From the IMG/VR virus record IMGVR_UViG_3300034175_000060, positions 1 through 64,000 of that record: a stretch of DNA of 64,000 nucleotides. The stretch is one strand, 5' to 3'. Shown piece after piece: positions 25,921-33,746 of this stretch. Source of the stretch: a virus. The position numbers and the translations under genes were made by a program. Below the pieces are notes generated by a model. The model was not told the DNA's origin. It saw nothing but the letters and a program-made list of their open reading frames with translations, and searched no databases. The stretch's first letter is position 1; every line of letters starts with the position of its first letter.

Positions 25921-25957
25921 GAAAATTAAAGCCACCAAGTATTTCTACTAAGTGGCT
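25921..25957 (-). terminator. Intrinsic terminator after the major tail gene
   Basis: On the minus strand AGCCACTTAGTA / TACTTGGTGGCT form a 12-bp stem (two G-U pairs) with a GAAA loop (stem arms 25946-25957 and 25930-25941), followed by TTAATTTT. It would end most transcripts 7 nt after the major tail stop. Confidence 0.75.
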
Positions 25958-25964
25958 AATTTGT

Positions 25965-26435
25965 TTACGCTGCTTGGTAGAAGTTACCGCTAATTTCCAC
26001 GTTCGTATCGAACGAAGTAATCTGGTTGACCGAGCCAACGTTAATTGGAGCAGACATAACTTGACCTTGGAAATACAGAGTAGCTTGTGGCAGACCTGTA
26101 GCACCACCACCAATTGTCAGCTTAAACGAGTAAGCCAGTGGATCATCAAGAGCGATCAGAAGCTTAGCTTGACCCGGATCACTAGGAGCATAAGCACCTT
26201 GCAGAGCCAGTTGACCTGAGTTCGACGTACCCTTAAATTTATATGTTGTCGGATCGGCAACAGGTTCGTGTGTAATCAGCGAGAACACTTTACCGATAAC
26301 ACCAATGTTGGTCAGTTCTTTGACTTGAACGTAAGTTTGGGCAGCAAAGCCCGCAGCGTCAAAGGTTGCTGGAACAGCGTTGGAAGTGCAGATGTACAGT
26401 TTTGAACCTGCACTGGGGAAGGCTAGAGTAGCAAT
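25965..26435 (-). CDS. Major tail protein, no standard start codon
   Basis: The frame is beta-rich and reads PKIATLAFPSAGSKLYICTS, AQTYVQVKELTNIGVIGKVF, GQLALQGAYAPSDPGQAKLL and ends DTNVEISGNFYQAA, like lambda gpV-type tube proteins. The expected N-terminus begins right after the stop of the 26455 endonuclease. No ATG, GTG or TTG exists in frame before a GTG at 26288, which would remove about 50 conserved-looking residues. I annotate from ATT 26435, which lies 8 nt after AGAGG; GTA at 26444 marks where a standard start would be expected. The start could have been displaced by the endonuclease insertion. Gene order (tail terminator, this gene, G/GT) supports the role. Confidence 0.65.
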   Translation of the reverse strand: MATLAFPSAGSKLYICTSNAVPATFDAAGFAAQTYVQVKELTNIGVIGKVFSLITHEPVADPTTYKFKGTSNSGQLALQGAYAPSDPGQAKLLIALDDPLAYSFKLTIGGGATGLPQATLYFQGQVMSAPINVGSVNQITSFDTNVEISGNFYQAA

Positions 26436-26454
26436 TTTGGGTACCTCTTTATAG

Positions 26455-27177
26455 TTAAGTTTTATTTGCGGAGATTATCTCTCCAAATGTCTCTGTAATT
26501 TTTAGGTACAGATCGGAGCGGTCAACATCCACAAATGTTTCTGTGTAACCGTCAAAAGTTTTATTGATATTCTTATAGGTTTTCCTGAGATAACGCAGAA
26601 CTATTGTCTCTATATCTAAGGCCGTTTTGCCTTCAAAGAACTTAAGCTCTAATAGAACATCAAAATTTAGTCCGGAGTCTCTTGAGACTAGACCACACCT
26701 TTTCTTAACAGTGCGGTTAGTTATTCCGAGTTTGGTGTAATCATCACCGCAACCAAGTACATACAACGATCCGGGCCGCCCACTTTTGAAACCTGATTTA
26801 GCGCAATCAGGACAATTCTGCCCTTGTCGATGGTTGTCAGGTGTCTGATGGAAAATGCCGTGTAATGGGCAAATGATCTTGATTTTCGTAATCTTGTCTA
26901 AGTAGTCAACCAAAGAATAGTCATAAAAGTCTCCCCGAATCTCTCGGGTTTTCTCAACCCATTCCTCTGTAGTTGGACTGTAAGTAGGACTACATTTATC
27001 ACAACCTCTCCCCATCATATGAGAATCAGCATTTTGTTCAAAGTCACCATGCACAGGACAAGTAATAGTAACCAAGCTCCTACGGTTCTTATAAACTGTC
27101 CTATCATATGAAAACTTAGCACCATTTATTACTTTACTTCTTCGAATAAATTCCTCTGTGGTAAGCTTTCGACCCAT
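26455..27177 (-). CDS. Putative homing endonuclease: zinc-knuckle repeats plus T5orf172 domain
   Basis: A 240-aa paralogue of the 24925 protein with two Cys/His repeats (ITCPVHGDFEQNADS...GCDKCSP and IICPLHGIFHQTPDN...NCPDCAK), then SLYVLGCGDDYTKLGITN of the GIY-YIG-like domain. It ends DGYTETFVDVDRSD like its paralogue (DGYTECFVDVTQED). ATG 27177 follows AAAGG. It appears to use the ribosome site and start codon that would be expected to serve the major tail gene. Confidence 0.75.
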   Translation of the reverse strand: MGRKLTTEEFIRRSKVINGAKFSYDRTVYKNRRSLVTITCPVHGDFEQNADSHMMGRGCDKCSPTYSPTTEEWVEKTREIRGDFYDYSLVDYLDKITKIKIICPLHGIFHQTPDNHRQGQNCPDCAKSGFKSGRPGSLYVLGCGDDYTKLGITNRTVKKRCGLVSRDSGLNFDVLLELKFFEGKTALDIETIVLRYLRKTYKNINKTFDGYTETFVDVDRSDLYLKITETFGEIISANKT

Positions 27178-27186
27178 TTGCAACCT

Positions 27187-27543
27187 TTATTGAATGATGG
27201 CAGCTTTGACCACTGCACCTGTTGCTGCTGAAATTGCCACAACACCTTGCAAGAAGCTGCTAATGGAATCCAACTGAACGACTGACATACCACTTGCAGG
27301 AACCGTGACGGCATAACCAGAAGCGACTGAGAAGACTGCACCACCTGTGCCGGGAACAGCAATTGTCGTACCGCCTGCCCCATCAATTGTGACCACAACA
27401 GCACTAACGCTCGTATTCGTCAGAATAAGTTCTTGACTTGCATTAGCTACATATGACAGAGTGTCGCCAGAAGTGCCAAGAGTGACTTGGGCAGGATTGA
27501 TTGCGCCGGGGACGCCTTTTTGAGTATTTTGAATAGCAGCCAT
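27187..27543 (-). CDS. Hypothetical virion-associated protein, Ala/Gly/Val/Thr-rich
   Basis: A 118-aa protein of short beta strands (ELILTNTSVSAVVVTIDGAG, TTIAVPGTGGAVFSVASGYA). Composition and size are like phage decoration or tail-tube accessory proteins. It lies between the tail terminator and major tail genes. The exact role is not visible. Confidence 0.6.
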   Translation of the reverse strand: MAAIQNTQKGVPGAINPAQVTLGTSGDTLSYVANASQELILTNTSVSAVVVTIDGAGGTTIAVPGTGGAVFSVASGYAVTVPASGMSVVQLDSISSFLQGVVAISAATGAVVKAAIIQ

Positions 27544-27570
27544 TTGATTTCCTTAAATGTGTGACCACCG

Positions 27571-27984
27571 TCAGGTGGGAACAACTTCGCCTTCTTGGCG
27601 ATAATTAATTGTGACAGGAACAATTCTCCAGCCACTCTCATCCTTGATTGCCCTTGACTTGAACGGAGTTTGTGTTATACTCACTGTTCCAGAAATAGGG
27701 ACAACAGGGAAGTGGGCGATAACTTTGTTTGCTAGTGCTTCACCCTTGCCAGCACCTTGCCCGGAGGGATACCAAACATTCACTTGCATAACTCCAAGTT
27801 CTCTGATACGATTACCGTCAACAGTAACATTGACAGTGATAGCAGGAACAATTACACATTCAAGGAATGGGGAGTTTGTAGGCTTAGTGAAGGGGGAGTC
27901 CTCAAAAGCAATCGGTAGAATCGGAACTTGTGCATCAGCAAAAGCTTTAAGTTTTGTTTCTAATTCTGCGCGAACCGTAATCAT
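27571..27984 (-). CDS. Tail terminator protein (gpU/DUF4128-like)
   Basis: A 137-aa protein. The pattern LETKLKAFADAQ, PILPIAFEDSPFTKP, FLECVIVPA and MQVNVWYPSGQGAGKGEALA matches small phage proteins that cap the tail tube and join it to the head. It overlaps the upstream gene by 4 bp. Placement before the tail-tube gene agrees. Confidence 0.7.
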   Translation of the reverse strand: MITVRAELETKLKAFADAQVPILPIAFEDSPFTKPTNSPFLECVIVPAITVNVTVDGNRIRELGVMQVNVWYPSGQGAGKGEALANKVIAHFPVVPISGTVSITQTPFKSRAIKDESGWRIVPVTINYRQEGEVVPT

Positions 27985-28436
27985 GTTTTGTACCCCATAA
28001 TGTAAGCTTTAGCTAAACTCGTCATCATGTACGGGCCGACATTACCTGTCCAGTTCCAACCTGTTGCAGCATCTAGTCCACGAGGCCAACCTACTTTATC
28101 GGCCCTGTAGGCGTAGCTTACGTTATTCGCCAGAGTAACTGTATTGTCATTTCCCCAAAAAGGGTTCTGAGCAAGCATAGCGTCAATCCGCCCAATACTT
28201 GCAGAACCAGAATGGTCTTGTGTAGAGTCAATAGCTTTACTTGGGGATTTTCCGATAGAAGGGAACCAATTATTAATCAAGGTTCCTTGGGAGTAGTAAG
28301 CTTCAGGAGTGCTGTTCTTACTTGGGGAGTAGTCTACATGCTTTACAAAATATTCTCGTACTATTTTATTCGTACTAGAAGAAGCTTGTATTGTTGCCTT
28401 TGTGGCGAACTTACTTATTCCGTGTGAAAGAGACAT
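27981..28436 (-). CDS. Putative tail completion / head-tail joining protein
   Basis: A 151-aa protein occupying the gpZ/HK97 gp10 position. The start ATG 28436 is led by a strong promoter. The segment SPSKNSTPEAYYSQGTLINN and a Trp-rich C-terminal part (WPRGLDAATGWNWTGNVGPY) are notable. The function is inferred from order only. Confidence 0.55.
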   Translation of the reverse strand: MSLSHGISKFATKATIQASSSTNKIVREYFVKHVDYSPSKNSTPEAYYSQGTLINNWFPSIGKSPSKAIDSTQDHSGSASIGRIDAMLAQNPFWGNDNTVTLANNVSYAYRADKVGWPRGLDAATGWNWTGNVGPYMMTSLAKAYIMGYKT

Positions 28437-28458
28437 ATGCTCCTTTCTTATAGAGAGT

Positions 28459-28486
28459 ATTATACACCATATTTGTCCACTGTCAA
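28459..28486 (-). promoter_or_regulatory. Late-type promoter with conserved spacer (tail-completion gene)
   Basis: On the minus strand TTGACA (28486-28481), 16-bp spacer GTGGACAAATATGGTG, TATAAT (28464-28459). The spacer closely matches those at 35277 and 38222. Confidence 0.85.
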
Positions 28487-28490
28487 TAGC

Positions 28491-28889
28491 TTAGCGGCGC
28501 AACATAAAGTTATATAACAGGGGCGCATTCATCTGAGGATTGGCCTCTTTCATGACTACAATTTTGTACGTTACGCCTGCTACGGTGATACGATCACTTG
28601 TTGGATTAGGTACGAGCAGAGGAGCAAGAACATCGGCCTTATTTGTGGGATACATATAGCAATCTTTATCGCCTTGCAGGATGTCAGTGCCAAACTTTGA
28701 AGACTGCCCATTCACCATTCTGTCAAAATCTAGGAAGATTAATTGCACAGGAATTTGAGTCTCAGAGGTTGTACTCTCTCCGGTTGTGGTGTCATACACA
28801 GGAGTGCCATATTGGATGTAAGTTCCGAATAGAGCGTCATCGTTAAAGAACTCCCGGATCATATTGTCGAATTCGGAAGCTGCGCTCAT
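28491..28889 (-). CDS. Head closure / neck protein
   Basis: A 132-aa protein, in the lambda gpFII-like position. Beta-rich segments VQLIFLDFDRMVNGQS, DRITVAGVTYKIVVMKEANP and a basic end. It overlaps the adaptor gene by 4 bp. The assignment rests on gene order. Confidence 0.55.
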   Translation of the reverse strand: MSAASEFDNMIREFFNDDALFGTYIQYGTPVYDTTTGESTTSETQIPVQLIFLDFDRMVNGQSSKFGTDILQGDKDCYMYPTNKADVLAPLLVPNPTSDRITVAGVTYKIVVMKEANPQMNAPLLYNFMLRR

Positions 28890-29365
28890 GGCACTTCCCA
28901 GCCTGCGGAATTACTTCCCAAAGGCCCGTAACGCGAACCGTCATTAGGTCCGATGTCCGCTGCAACAGCCATGGCTTGACTCTGAGTTCCATTATAATAA
29001 CAACGGTTCCAGTCGGAGACAAACTCTTCCAACATATCTCGTTGAGTGGTATCGAGGCTTTGATAAGGAATTGGAGAATAATCGACAAAAGCAGGATTGT
29101 TGACAGCTAGCATCAAGAAATCCCTGTAATGCGCGTAAGCTTGCGATCCTTTGACCTCTAATTGAAGTCCCATCCTACGGTCTGTCTTTTGTGACAAAAT
29201 ACCTAGAATGTAGTACGCACATGTTTTAGCAGCAGCGTTCAAGTTGTCATTACTATCAATAAGTGCTTGCAGGTAAACGCTGTCAGGTAGGTGGGAGATA
29301 TCTCCAAAATCTGCTACCCTAAGTCGCAGTTTACCTAAATTTGTGGTGGGGTCAATAAGTGCCAT
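28886..29365 (-). CDS. Head-tail adaptor protein
   Basis: A 159-aa protein. The helical N-terminal pattern LRLRVADFGDISHLPDSVYL, QALIDSNDNLNAAAKTCAYY, ILGILSQKTDRRMGLQLEV is typical of phage gp6-like adaptors that dock on the portal ring. Start ATG 29365; a HNH gene precedes it. Confidence 0.62.
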   Translation of the reverse strand: MALIDPTTNLGKLRLRVADFGDISHLPDSVYLQALIDSNDNLNAAAKTCAYYILGILSQKTDRRMGLQLEVKGSQAYAHYRDFLMLAVNNPAFVDYSPIPYQSLDTTQRDMLEEFVSDWNRCYYNGTQSQAMAVAADIGPNDGSRYGPLGSNSAGWEVP

Positions 29366-29377
29366 TAATTCTCCTTG

Positions 29378-30055
29378 TTACCACATATCAGACCAGTGGC
29401 GATTACCTTTAGAAATGTTAGACAATCTGTCTATAACTCTGAGATTGCTTGAACAGTGAAGCCCGCAAACCTTCTCTGAAATTAACGGAACAATATGATC
29501 TACGTTATATTTTACACCTGTTACTTCTGACCTGACGCGTGACAAGTGGTATATCTCATCCACAAAGAATTGGTCGTCAACGCAATTCGCCCACGCCGGA
29601 ATAGCCCGCTTCTTAGAAGCCTGCCTTCTTGTCTGGTATTGCGTCAGGCTATGCCTGTTGGCCTGCCGCCAAGATTTGTTAACCTCGGCAATACGCTCTT
29701 TATTTATCTCCCGATATTTAATGCCGGAGGTTCTTATAGATTCTCTATTTTGTTTGTGGTAATCAAGAATATAATCTTTATTAATGTAATAATAGTTATT
29801 CGCGTACTCTAGGCGAACCTCTCGGTTAGCTTCGTAATTTAAATTGTTTGCTAATCTGATTTTGTCCCTGTTTGCAGCAGAGTATTCTCGCTGACGAGCA
29901 ACTGTATCTTCTCTAAATTGTGGGTCGGTCGCGTATTTAAGCTTCTTCTGCTTATTGCAACATACTTTGCAAGTATTTACACGGCTGTCTCTATTCTTGG
30001 CAAATTCTTCCAATTTTTTGTCAACACCACAAACTTTACAGACTTTCGATTCCAT
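29378..30055 (-). CDS. HNH endonuclease with N-terminal zinc ribbon
   Basis: A 225-aa protein. It has an N-terminal CKVCGVDKKLEEFAKNRDSR...CKVCCNKQ ribbon, a long basic Asn/Tyr-rich helical middle (about 50-140), then the HNH core VKYNVDHIVPLISEKVCGLH with CSSNLRVIDRLSNISKGNRH. It lies between capsid and adaptor genes, has its own promoter at 30082-30110 and a 10-bp inverted repeat before the ribosome site. Confidence 0.82.
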   Translation of the reverse strand: MESKVCKVCGVDKKLEEFAKNRDSRVNTCKVCCNKQKKLKYATDPQFREDTVARQREYSAANRDKIRLANNLNYEANREVRLEYANNYYYINKDYILDYHKQNRESIRTSGIKYREINKERIAEVNKSWRQANRHSLTQYQTRRQASKKRAIPAWANCVDDQFFVDEIYHLSRVRSEVTGVKYNVDHIVPLISEKVCGLHCSSNLRVIDRLSNISKGNRHWSDMW

Positions 30056-30069
30056 AATTCTCCTTATGA

Positions 30070-30110
30070 GTACAATCTCCCATTATACATGAAGAGATTG
30101 TACAAGTAAA
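30070..30110 (-). promoter_or_regulatory. Promoter inside an inverted repeat, upstream of HNH gene
   Basis: On the minus strand TTTACT (30110-30105), 17-bp spacer, TATAAT (30087-30082). GTACAATCTC (30070-30079) and GAGATTGTAC (30094-30103) are a perfect 10-bp inverted repeat around the -10 box. AAGGAG and ATG 30055 follow. The repeat could be an operator or, in read-through RNA, a hairpin. Confidence 0.65.
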
Positions 30111-30145
30111 GAGGCTAGTAGTTATCTAGCTATCTTAATTTATAA

Positions 30146-31186
30146 TTACACACCAGTGCTGCTGAACAGACGCACAACTGCCTGAGGGCGCAGCAACGCA
30201 CTGATGTGATTGCTCTCGGTTTCGATGTCAATCTTAGTACCATTCTGTGCGGCTTGTTCGAATGCGTACATTTTCTCGCCTTGAGTATTCACCAGACCAA
30301 AACGTTCTGCTGGAGCAAAGTAAGTTTTGAAGGTATCGGAACCTTGTGGAACCGCAACGCCTTCGTTCGCGGTAACAATCTTCGAACCGTTGTACGAGTC
30401 ACGCACTTCACGGAAAGTGATACCACCGTAGTAGAACTCACGGCCACGTGGCATTGGGCTACCACCAGCAGCAAGGCGGCCGCGCATTGGATCAAAACCA
30501 GCGGCAGTGTTTTGCGAATACTGATAAGCTGCGATAACTGAAGGATGCTTAATCAGTGCATTGAAGAAGCCAGTATCAACAGGTGCGATAATACCGTCAA
30601 ACGCTCCATTGCCGCCCATACCATCTTGTACAAACTGAATCACCAGTTCAATCGATGCCAGAACCTGCGAAGTCGAACTACCGAACAGGAAGTCCACTGC
30701 GTTACGGGTCACAGAAAATTCAGAGTTCCAGTCTTGCACCACAGTACCGTTAGGTGCATATGCAGTACCTGAGAACAGAGCTTGTGCGCGTGCTTTATTC
30801 AGAGTCCAATCGTGGTTCTGACGCATGCGATCCAGCTTGCGCATACGGACAGCATCCAGTTGCTCAACTTCATTGAAGCTGTCATAAGCCGATTTGTTTT
30901 GCAAATCTTTTGGCGAGATATGGTCATCCAGCGGGAAGTGTGGCACAGCAAAGGTGTGCAGCTTACGCTGGCCGTCTTTGTTAACCAGATTCTTTTCACC
31001 ACGGACGCGATCCAGAATCAGCGCACCGTCAACGGTAGTTTCTTCAAACATCACGGTATCGGAAGCAACGCCTTCTTCGGTAAAGATGCCCAGTTGGTTA
31101 AAAGTACCCCACTGGATAGGCATGTTGCGGACTGCGGACGTAAGGTCAACTACGTCAAAATTATTAAGGGGGCTACGAACCAGCAT
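30146..31186 (-). CDS. Major capsid protein (lambda gpE-like)
   Basis: A 346-aa protein of the gpE family, which builds the icosahedral shell with the HK97 fold. Typical elements are TEEGVASDTVMFEETTVDG, HFPLDDHISPKDLQNKSAYD, TLNKARAQALFSGTAYAP, ASIELVIQFVQDGMGGNGAF and REFYYGGITFREVRDSY. It follows the decoration gene as in lambda. Start ATG 31186 after AAAGGAA. Confidence 0.88.
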   Translation of the reverse strand: MLVRSPLNNFDVVDLTSAVRNMPIQWGTFNQLGIFTEEGVASDTVMFEETTVDGALILDRVRGEKNLVNKDGQRKLHTFAVPHFPLDDHISPKDLQNKSAYDSFNEVEQLDAVRMRKLDRMRQNHDWTLNKARAQALFSGTAYAPNGTVVQDWNSEFSVTRNAVDFLFGSSTSQVLASIELVIQFVQDGMGGNGAFDGIIAPVDTGFFNALIKHPSVIAAYQYSQNTAAGFDPMRGRLAAGGSPMPRGREFYYGGITFREVRDSYNGSKIVTANEGVAVPQGSDTFKTYFAPAERFGLVNTQGEKMYAFEQAAQNGTKIDIETESNHISALLRPQAVVRLFSSTGV

Positions 31187-31215
31187 ATTTATTTCCTTTA
31201 ATTGTCAGAGAGAGC

Positions 31216-31229
31216 GCCCCTTTCGGGGC
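31216..31229 (-). promoter_or_regulatory. Hairpin between decoration and capsid genes
   Basis: On the minus strand GCCCC-GAAA-GGGGC, a 5-bp GC stem with a stable GNRA loop. The following bases are GCTCTCTC with no U-run, so it more likely protects the capsid mRNA end than terminates. Confidence 0.45.
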
Positions 31230-31250
31230 TTGTGTTGTCAAAGACAACTA

Positions 31251-31670
31251 TTAGATTTGAGTCAGAACGTCGATACCGGAATTGGTAGTCAGAGCAGCCA
31301 TGGCGGTGTTACGGACAGCACCAGCGGTAACGCTTGCACCGAACGTCAGAGCTTGGTCAGCGACGCCGCATGGGCCGCGATATACAACCAGAAACTTCGT
31401 GTCCGTGGTGGCAGGAACAACAGTCGAAACAGGGCGACCAAAAGCGTCACCAACGACTACGACTGAAGGGTTTTGTGAACCATCTGTAGCAGAGGTTTCC
31501 GTCAGTTTATACTTACCAGTGGCAGTTACCAGACCCAGAACTGAGCCGATTGGCAGAGTAGCAGCCGGACCATTCAAGGTAATAACTTTTTTGCAGTAGC
31601 CCCACTCTGGTTCGTGTTCCCGTTTGATAAGAGCAGAGTAGTGCATAGTTTCAGTAGCAATAATTGCCAT
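31251..31670 (-). CDS. Head decoration protein (lambda gpD-like)
   Basis: A 139-aa protein. It begins with the gpD-type N-terminus HYSALIKREHEPEWGYCKKV, then TLPIGSVLGLVTATGKYKLT, VVVVGDAFGRPVSTVVPATT and VYRGPCGVADQALTFGASV. gpD trimers bind the expanded capsid and stabilise it. Located immediately before the capsid gene. Confidence 0.85.
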   Translation of the reverse strand: MAIIATETMHYSALIKREHEPEWGYCKKVITLNGPAATLPIGSVLGLVTATGKYKLTETSATDGSQNPSVVVVGDAFGRPVSTVVPATTDTKFLVVYRGPCGVADQALTFGASVTAGAVRNTAMAALTTNSGIDVLTQI

Positions 31671-31688
31671 AATATTTCCTTTGTGTTT

Positions 31689-32369
31689 TTAAATTGGCGA
31701 AATGCCGGATTGAATCGACTTATCCCCAGAAGCATCTGGTGTAAGCTTACCGCTGAAAATAAGCCATTCTGTATCCTCGTTTGGATTCCAGCCTGCCTTA
31801 ATCTTTTTGAACATGGTAGATAGCTGATCTTTAGTTACACCGAGAGCAGTAGCTGCCTTGCTATAACCGTGAGTGGGGTTCTCAACAAAATACTTGTAAA
31901 CTTCGTCTGCCATCTTCCAAACACTCTTGTTGGAGAACTGGCACAACCACGCAACTTTTTTAGAATTAGTCTTCGCAGAGTTATCTAAAGCCGCTTGATT
32001 AGGTTTTCGACCTTGGGCTTTAGCGATAAAACTTAATTTTTGACGAGTGTCTTCTGATAACTTTGAACCTAATCTATTACAATTACCGCCAGCATCACAG
32101 TTATAGCCTATCCGAGGTGTTGGACGTAGTTTGTTTTCTAACTCGTAACAATATTTAACATCTGCAAGAATAACTTCTTCAATAATTAACAGTTCACCGT
32201 ATTTTCTAATAGCATTGTGTATTGGTAATTTACTACCTCCTCGTGCTTTAGATTGGTGTTCTTTAAATCGGTGAACAGCGCCTTTTGCTGCTACACCAAT
32301 ATATCCTTGTGAGAACATATCAGTGTGCTCCGGGAGGTGTATCCAGTAGACACAACTCTTACTTAGCAT
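31689..32369 (-). CDS. GIY-YIG homing endonuclease
   Basis: A 226-aa protein. CVYWIHLPEHTDMFSQGYIG gives the two strands of the GIY-YIG fold. AVHRFKEHQSKARGG and ELENKLRPTPRIGYNCDAGG carry the conserved Arg and Glu. The C-terminal half has NUMOD-like and HTH elements (ALGVTKDQLSTMFKKIKAGW). ATG 32369 overlaps the last codons of the scaffold gene. It interrupts the scaffold-decoration gene pair. Confidence 0.8.
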   Translation of the reverse strand: MLSKSCVYWIHLPEHTDMFSQGYIGVAAKGAVHRFKEHQSKARGGSKLPIHNAIRKYGELLIIEEVILADVKYCYELENKLRPTPRIGYNCDAGGNCNRLGSKLSEDTRQKLSFIAKAQGRKPNQAALDNSAKTNSKKVAWLCQFSNKSVWKMADEVYKYFVENPTHGYSKAATALGVTKDQLSTMFKKIKAGWNPNEDTEWLIFSGKLTPDASGDKSIQSGISPI

Positions 32370-32898
32370 CTGCACTCTTGTATTGAGCAGCAAATTTTGC
32401 TGCGAGGCGGGTTGCAGTATCGGCTTCGTCTACAGGTGTTTCCACCGTCGCAGCTACGCCTTTTTCTTGGAACATTTCTGATTTACTTTCAGCTTCACGG
32501 TTGACAGCAAATGCACTCAACACAGTATTGAAAGTGGTGTCATCGGCACCTTCCAGCGATGCCAGAACAGGAGCAGCGCCAATAGTACCCAGCACAGCTT
32601 CCAGTTTTTCTTTACGAGCAGCAATCACAACAGCTTTAGCTTGTGCAGCGAATTCAGCTTGAGCCGTTTCCGATGCAGCCAGTGCGGCGGACATTTTCTC
32701 AACTTGTGCAGCCATAGCTACAAAAGCGTCTTCTTTGGTTGCCAGAGCGGCTGTAGCCTGTTCGAGACTAGCAGTAAGCTCTGCAATAGTTGCGGCAGTT
32801 GCTAGTGCAGTCGCCTCAGTGGTTTCAGTCATTTCGACTTCCTCTTGAATAGCAGCTTGCACTGCTGGTTTAAAATACTTCTGAAGATGTTTAAGCAT
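32359..32898 (-). CDS. Capsid scaffold-like protein
   Basis: A 179-aa protein. Ala/Glu/Thr-rich helical middle (ATIAELTASLEQATAALATK to AALAASETAQAEFAAQAKAV) predicted as coiled coil, between the S49 protease and decoration genes, as for lambda Nu3. ATG 32898 overlaps the protease stop by 8 bp and follows AAAGGA. A scaffold would be cleaved by the adjacent protease after prohead assembly. This is inferred from composition and order. Confidence 0.7.
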   Translation of the reverse strand: MLKHLQKYFKPAVQAAIQEEVEMTETTEATALATAATIAELTASLEQATAALATKEDAFVAMAAQVEKMSAALAASETAQAEFAAQAKAVVIAARKEKLEAVLGTIGAAPVLASLEGADDTTFNTVLSAFAVNREAESKSEMFQEKGVAATVETPVDEADTATRLAAKFAAQYKSADAK

Positions 32899-33736
32899 TC
32901 TTCTGTCCTTTTTGTTGTGCCAGATAAGCAGCAAATTGTTTATGATCCATTACACCATTAGCCAGCCCAACTTCTACAGCTTTCGTGGCACTAAACATCT
33001 TCGCATCCATTGCTAAAATAGTCTCTTTAGGGATGCCTGTGAATTTAGTTACATGCTCTGCAAATTGATCGCCGAGGTTGGTGACTTCTTCTTGCAGAGT
33101 TTTAAGGAAGTTTTCAGAGAAACTTCCGTCTGGATTGAAAGCAGTTTTGCCGGGTGTGCTGCTGATATAGATTGGCTTGATACCTGCATCTGCCAGAGCT
33201 TTACTTTGATCTACGACACAACAGACACAACCTACAGAACCCGTTGTAGCGGATGGGTGGATGTAAACTTCATCAGCAATAACACTCAGCGCCAGAGCAG
33301 CGCTTGCGGCCATCTCATCTATATAGCTAATCAGTTTTACGTTGTTGTCATCTGCTATATCGCGCAGTTCTTGGCAAGTAGTGAAGCAATGAGCGGCAGC
33401 GCCGCCCGGTGAGCTAAACGTCATGAGGATAGTGTCTACGCCCTCATCAATAAGCTCTTGTGCTTGCTCTAGGATACCTGTGTAGGAAGTTCCTGACGGA
33501 CCGCACAAACCCTCAACAGGTTTGTATGAGATTGCACCATCAATACAGATTTCACCAATACCACCAACTTGTTCTAGCTTCTTCTTTGTGTCTGCTGATT
33601 TGGTATCAGGGACAAAAGAAAAGCTTGCAGAGTTCCGTTCTTTCAGGTATTCTACGATTGGCTTAAGTGCAGTAGCTGTGATAAGCTGAGGGGAGTTGTA
33701 TATCGAATCAAGGAGACGATGGAGTTTGTGTGACAA
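32891..33736 (-). CDS. Prohead protease, S49 (SppA / lambda gpC) family
   Basis: A 281-aa protein. DTILMTFSSPGGAAAHCFTT and YIDEMAASAALALSVIADEV place the nucleophile Ser near residue 145. IHPSATTGSVGCV is the conserved following segment. S49 phage enzymes process scaffold and portal during prohead maturation. The start is TTG 33736, 6 nt after AAGGAG; no other suitable start is near. The downstream scaffold gene overlaps. Confidence 0.82.
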   Translation of the reverse strand: MSHKLHRLLDSIYNSPQLITATALKPIVEYLKERNSASFSFVPDTKSADTKKKLEQVGGIGEICIDGAISYKPVEGLCGPSGTSYTGILEQAQELIDEGVDTILMTFSSPGGAAAHCFTTCQELRDIADDNNVKLISYIDEMAASAALALSVIADEVYIHPSATTGSVGCVCCVVDQSKALADAGIKPIYISSTPGKTAFNPDGSFSENFLKTLQEEVTNLGDQFAEHVTKFTGIPKETILAMDAKMFSATKAVEVGLANGVMDHKQFAAYLAQQKGQKNA

Positions 33737-33746
33737 TTGTATCTCC

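Noticed and set aside
26290-27190. Group I intron or intein to explain the missing major tail start
   Set aside because: The endonuclease frame fills the whole insert, leaving no room for intron core structure, and it is in a different frame with its own stop, so an intein is excluded.
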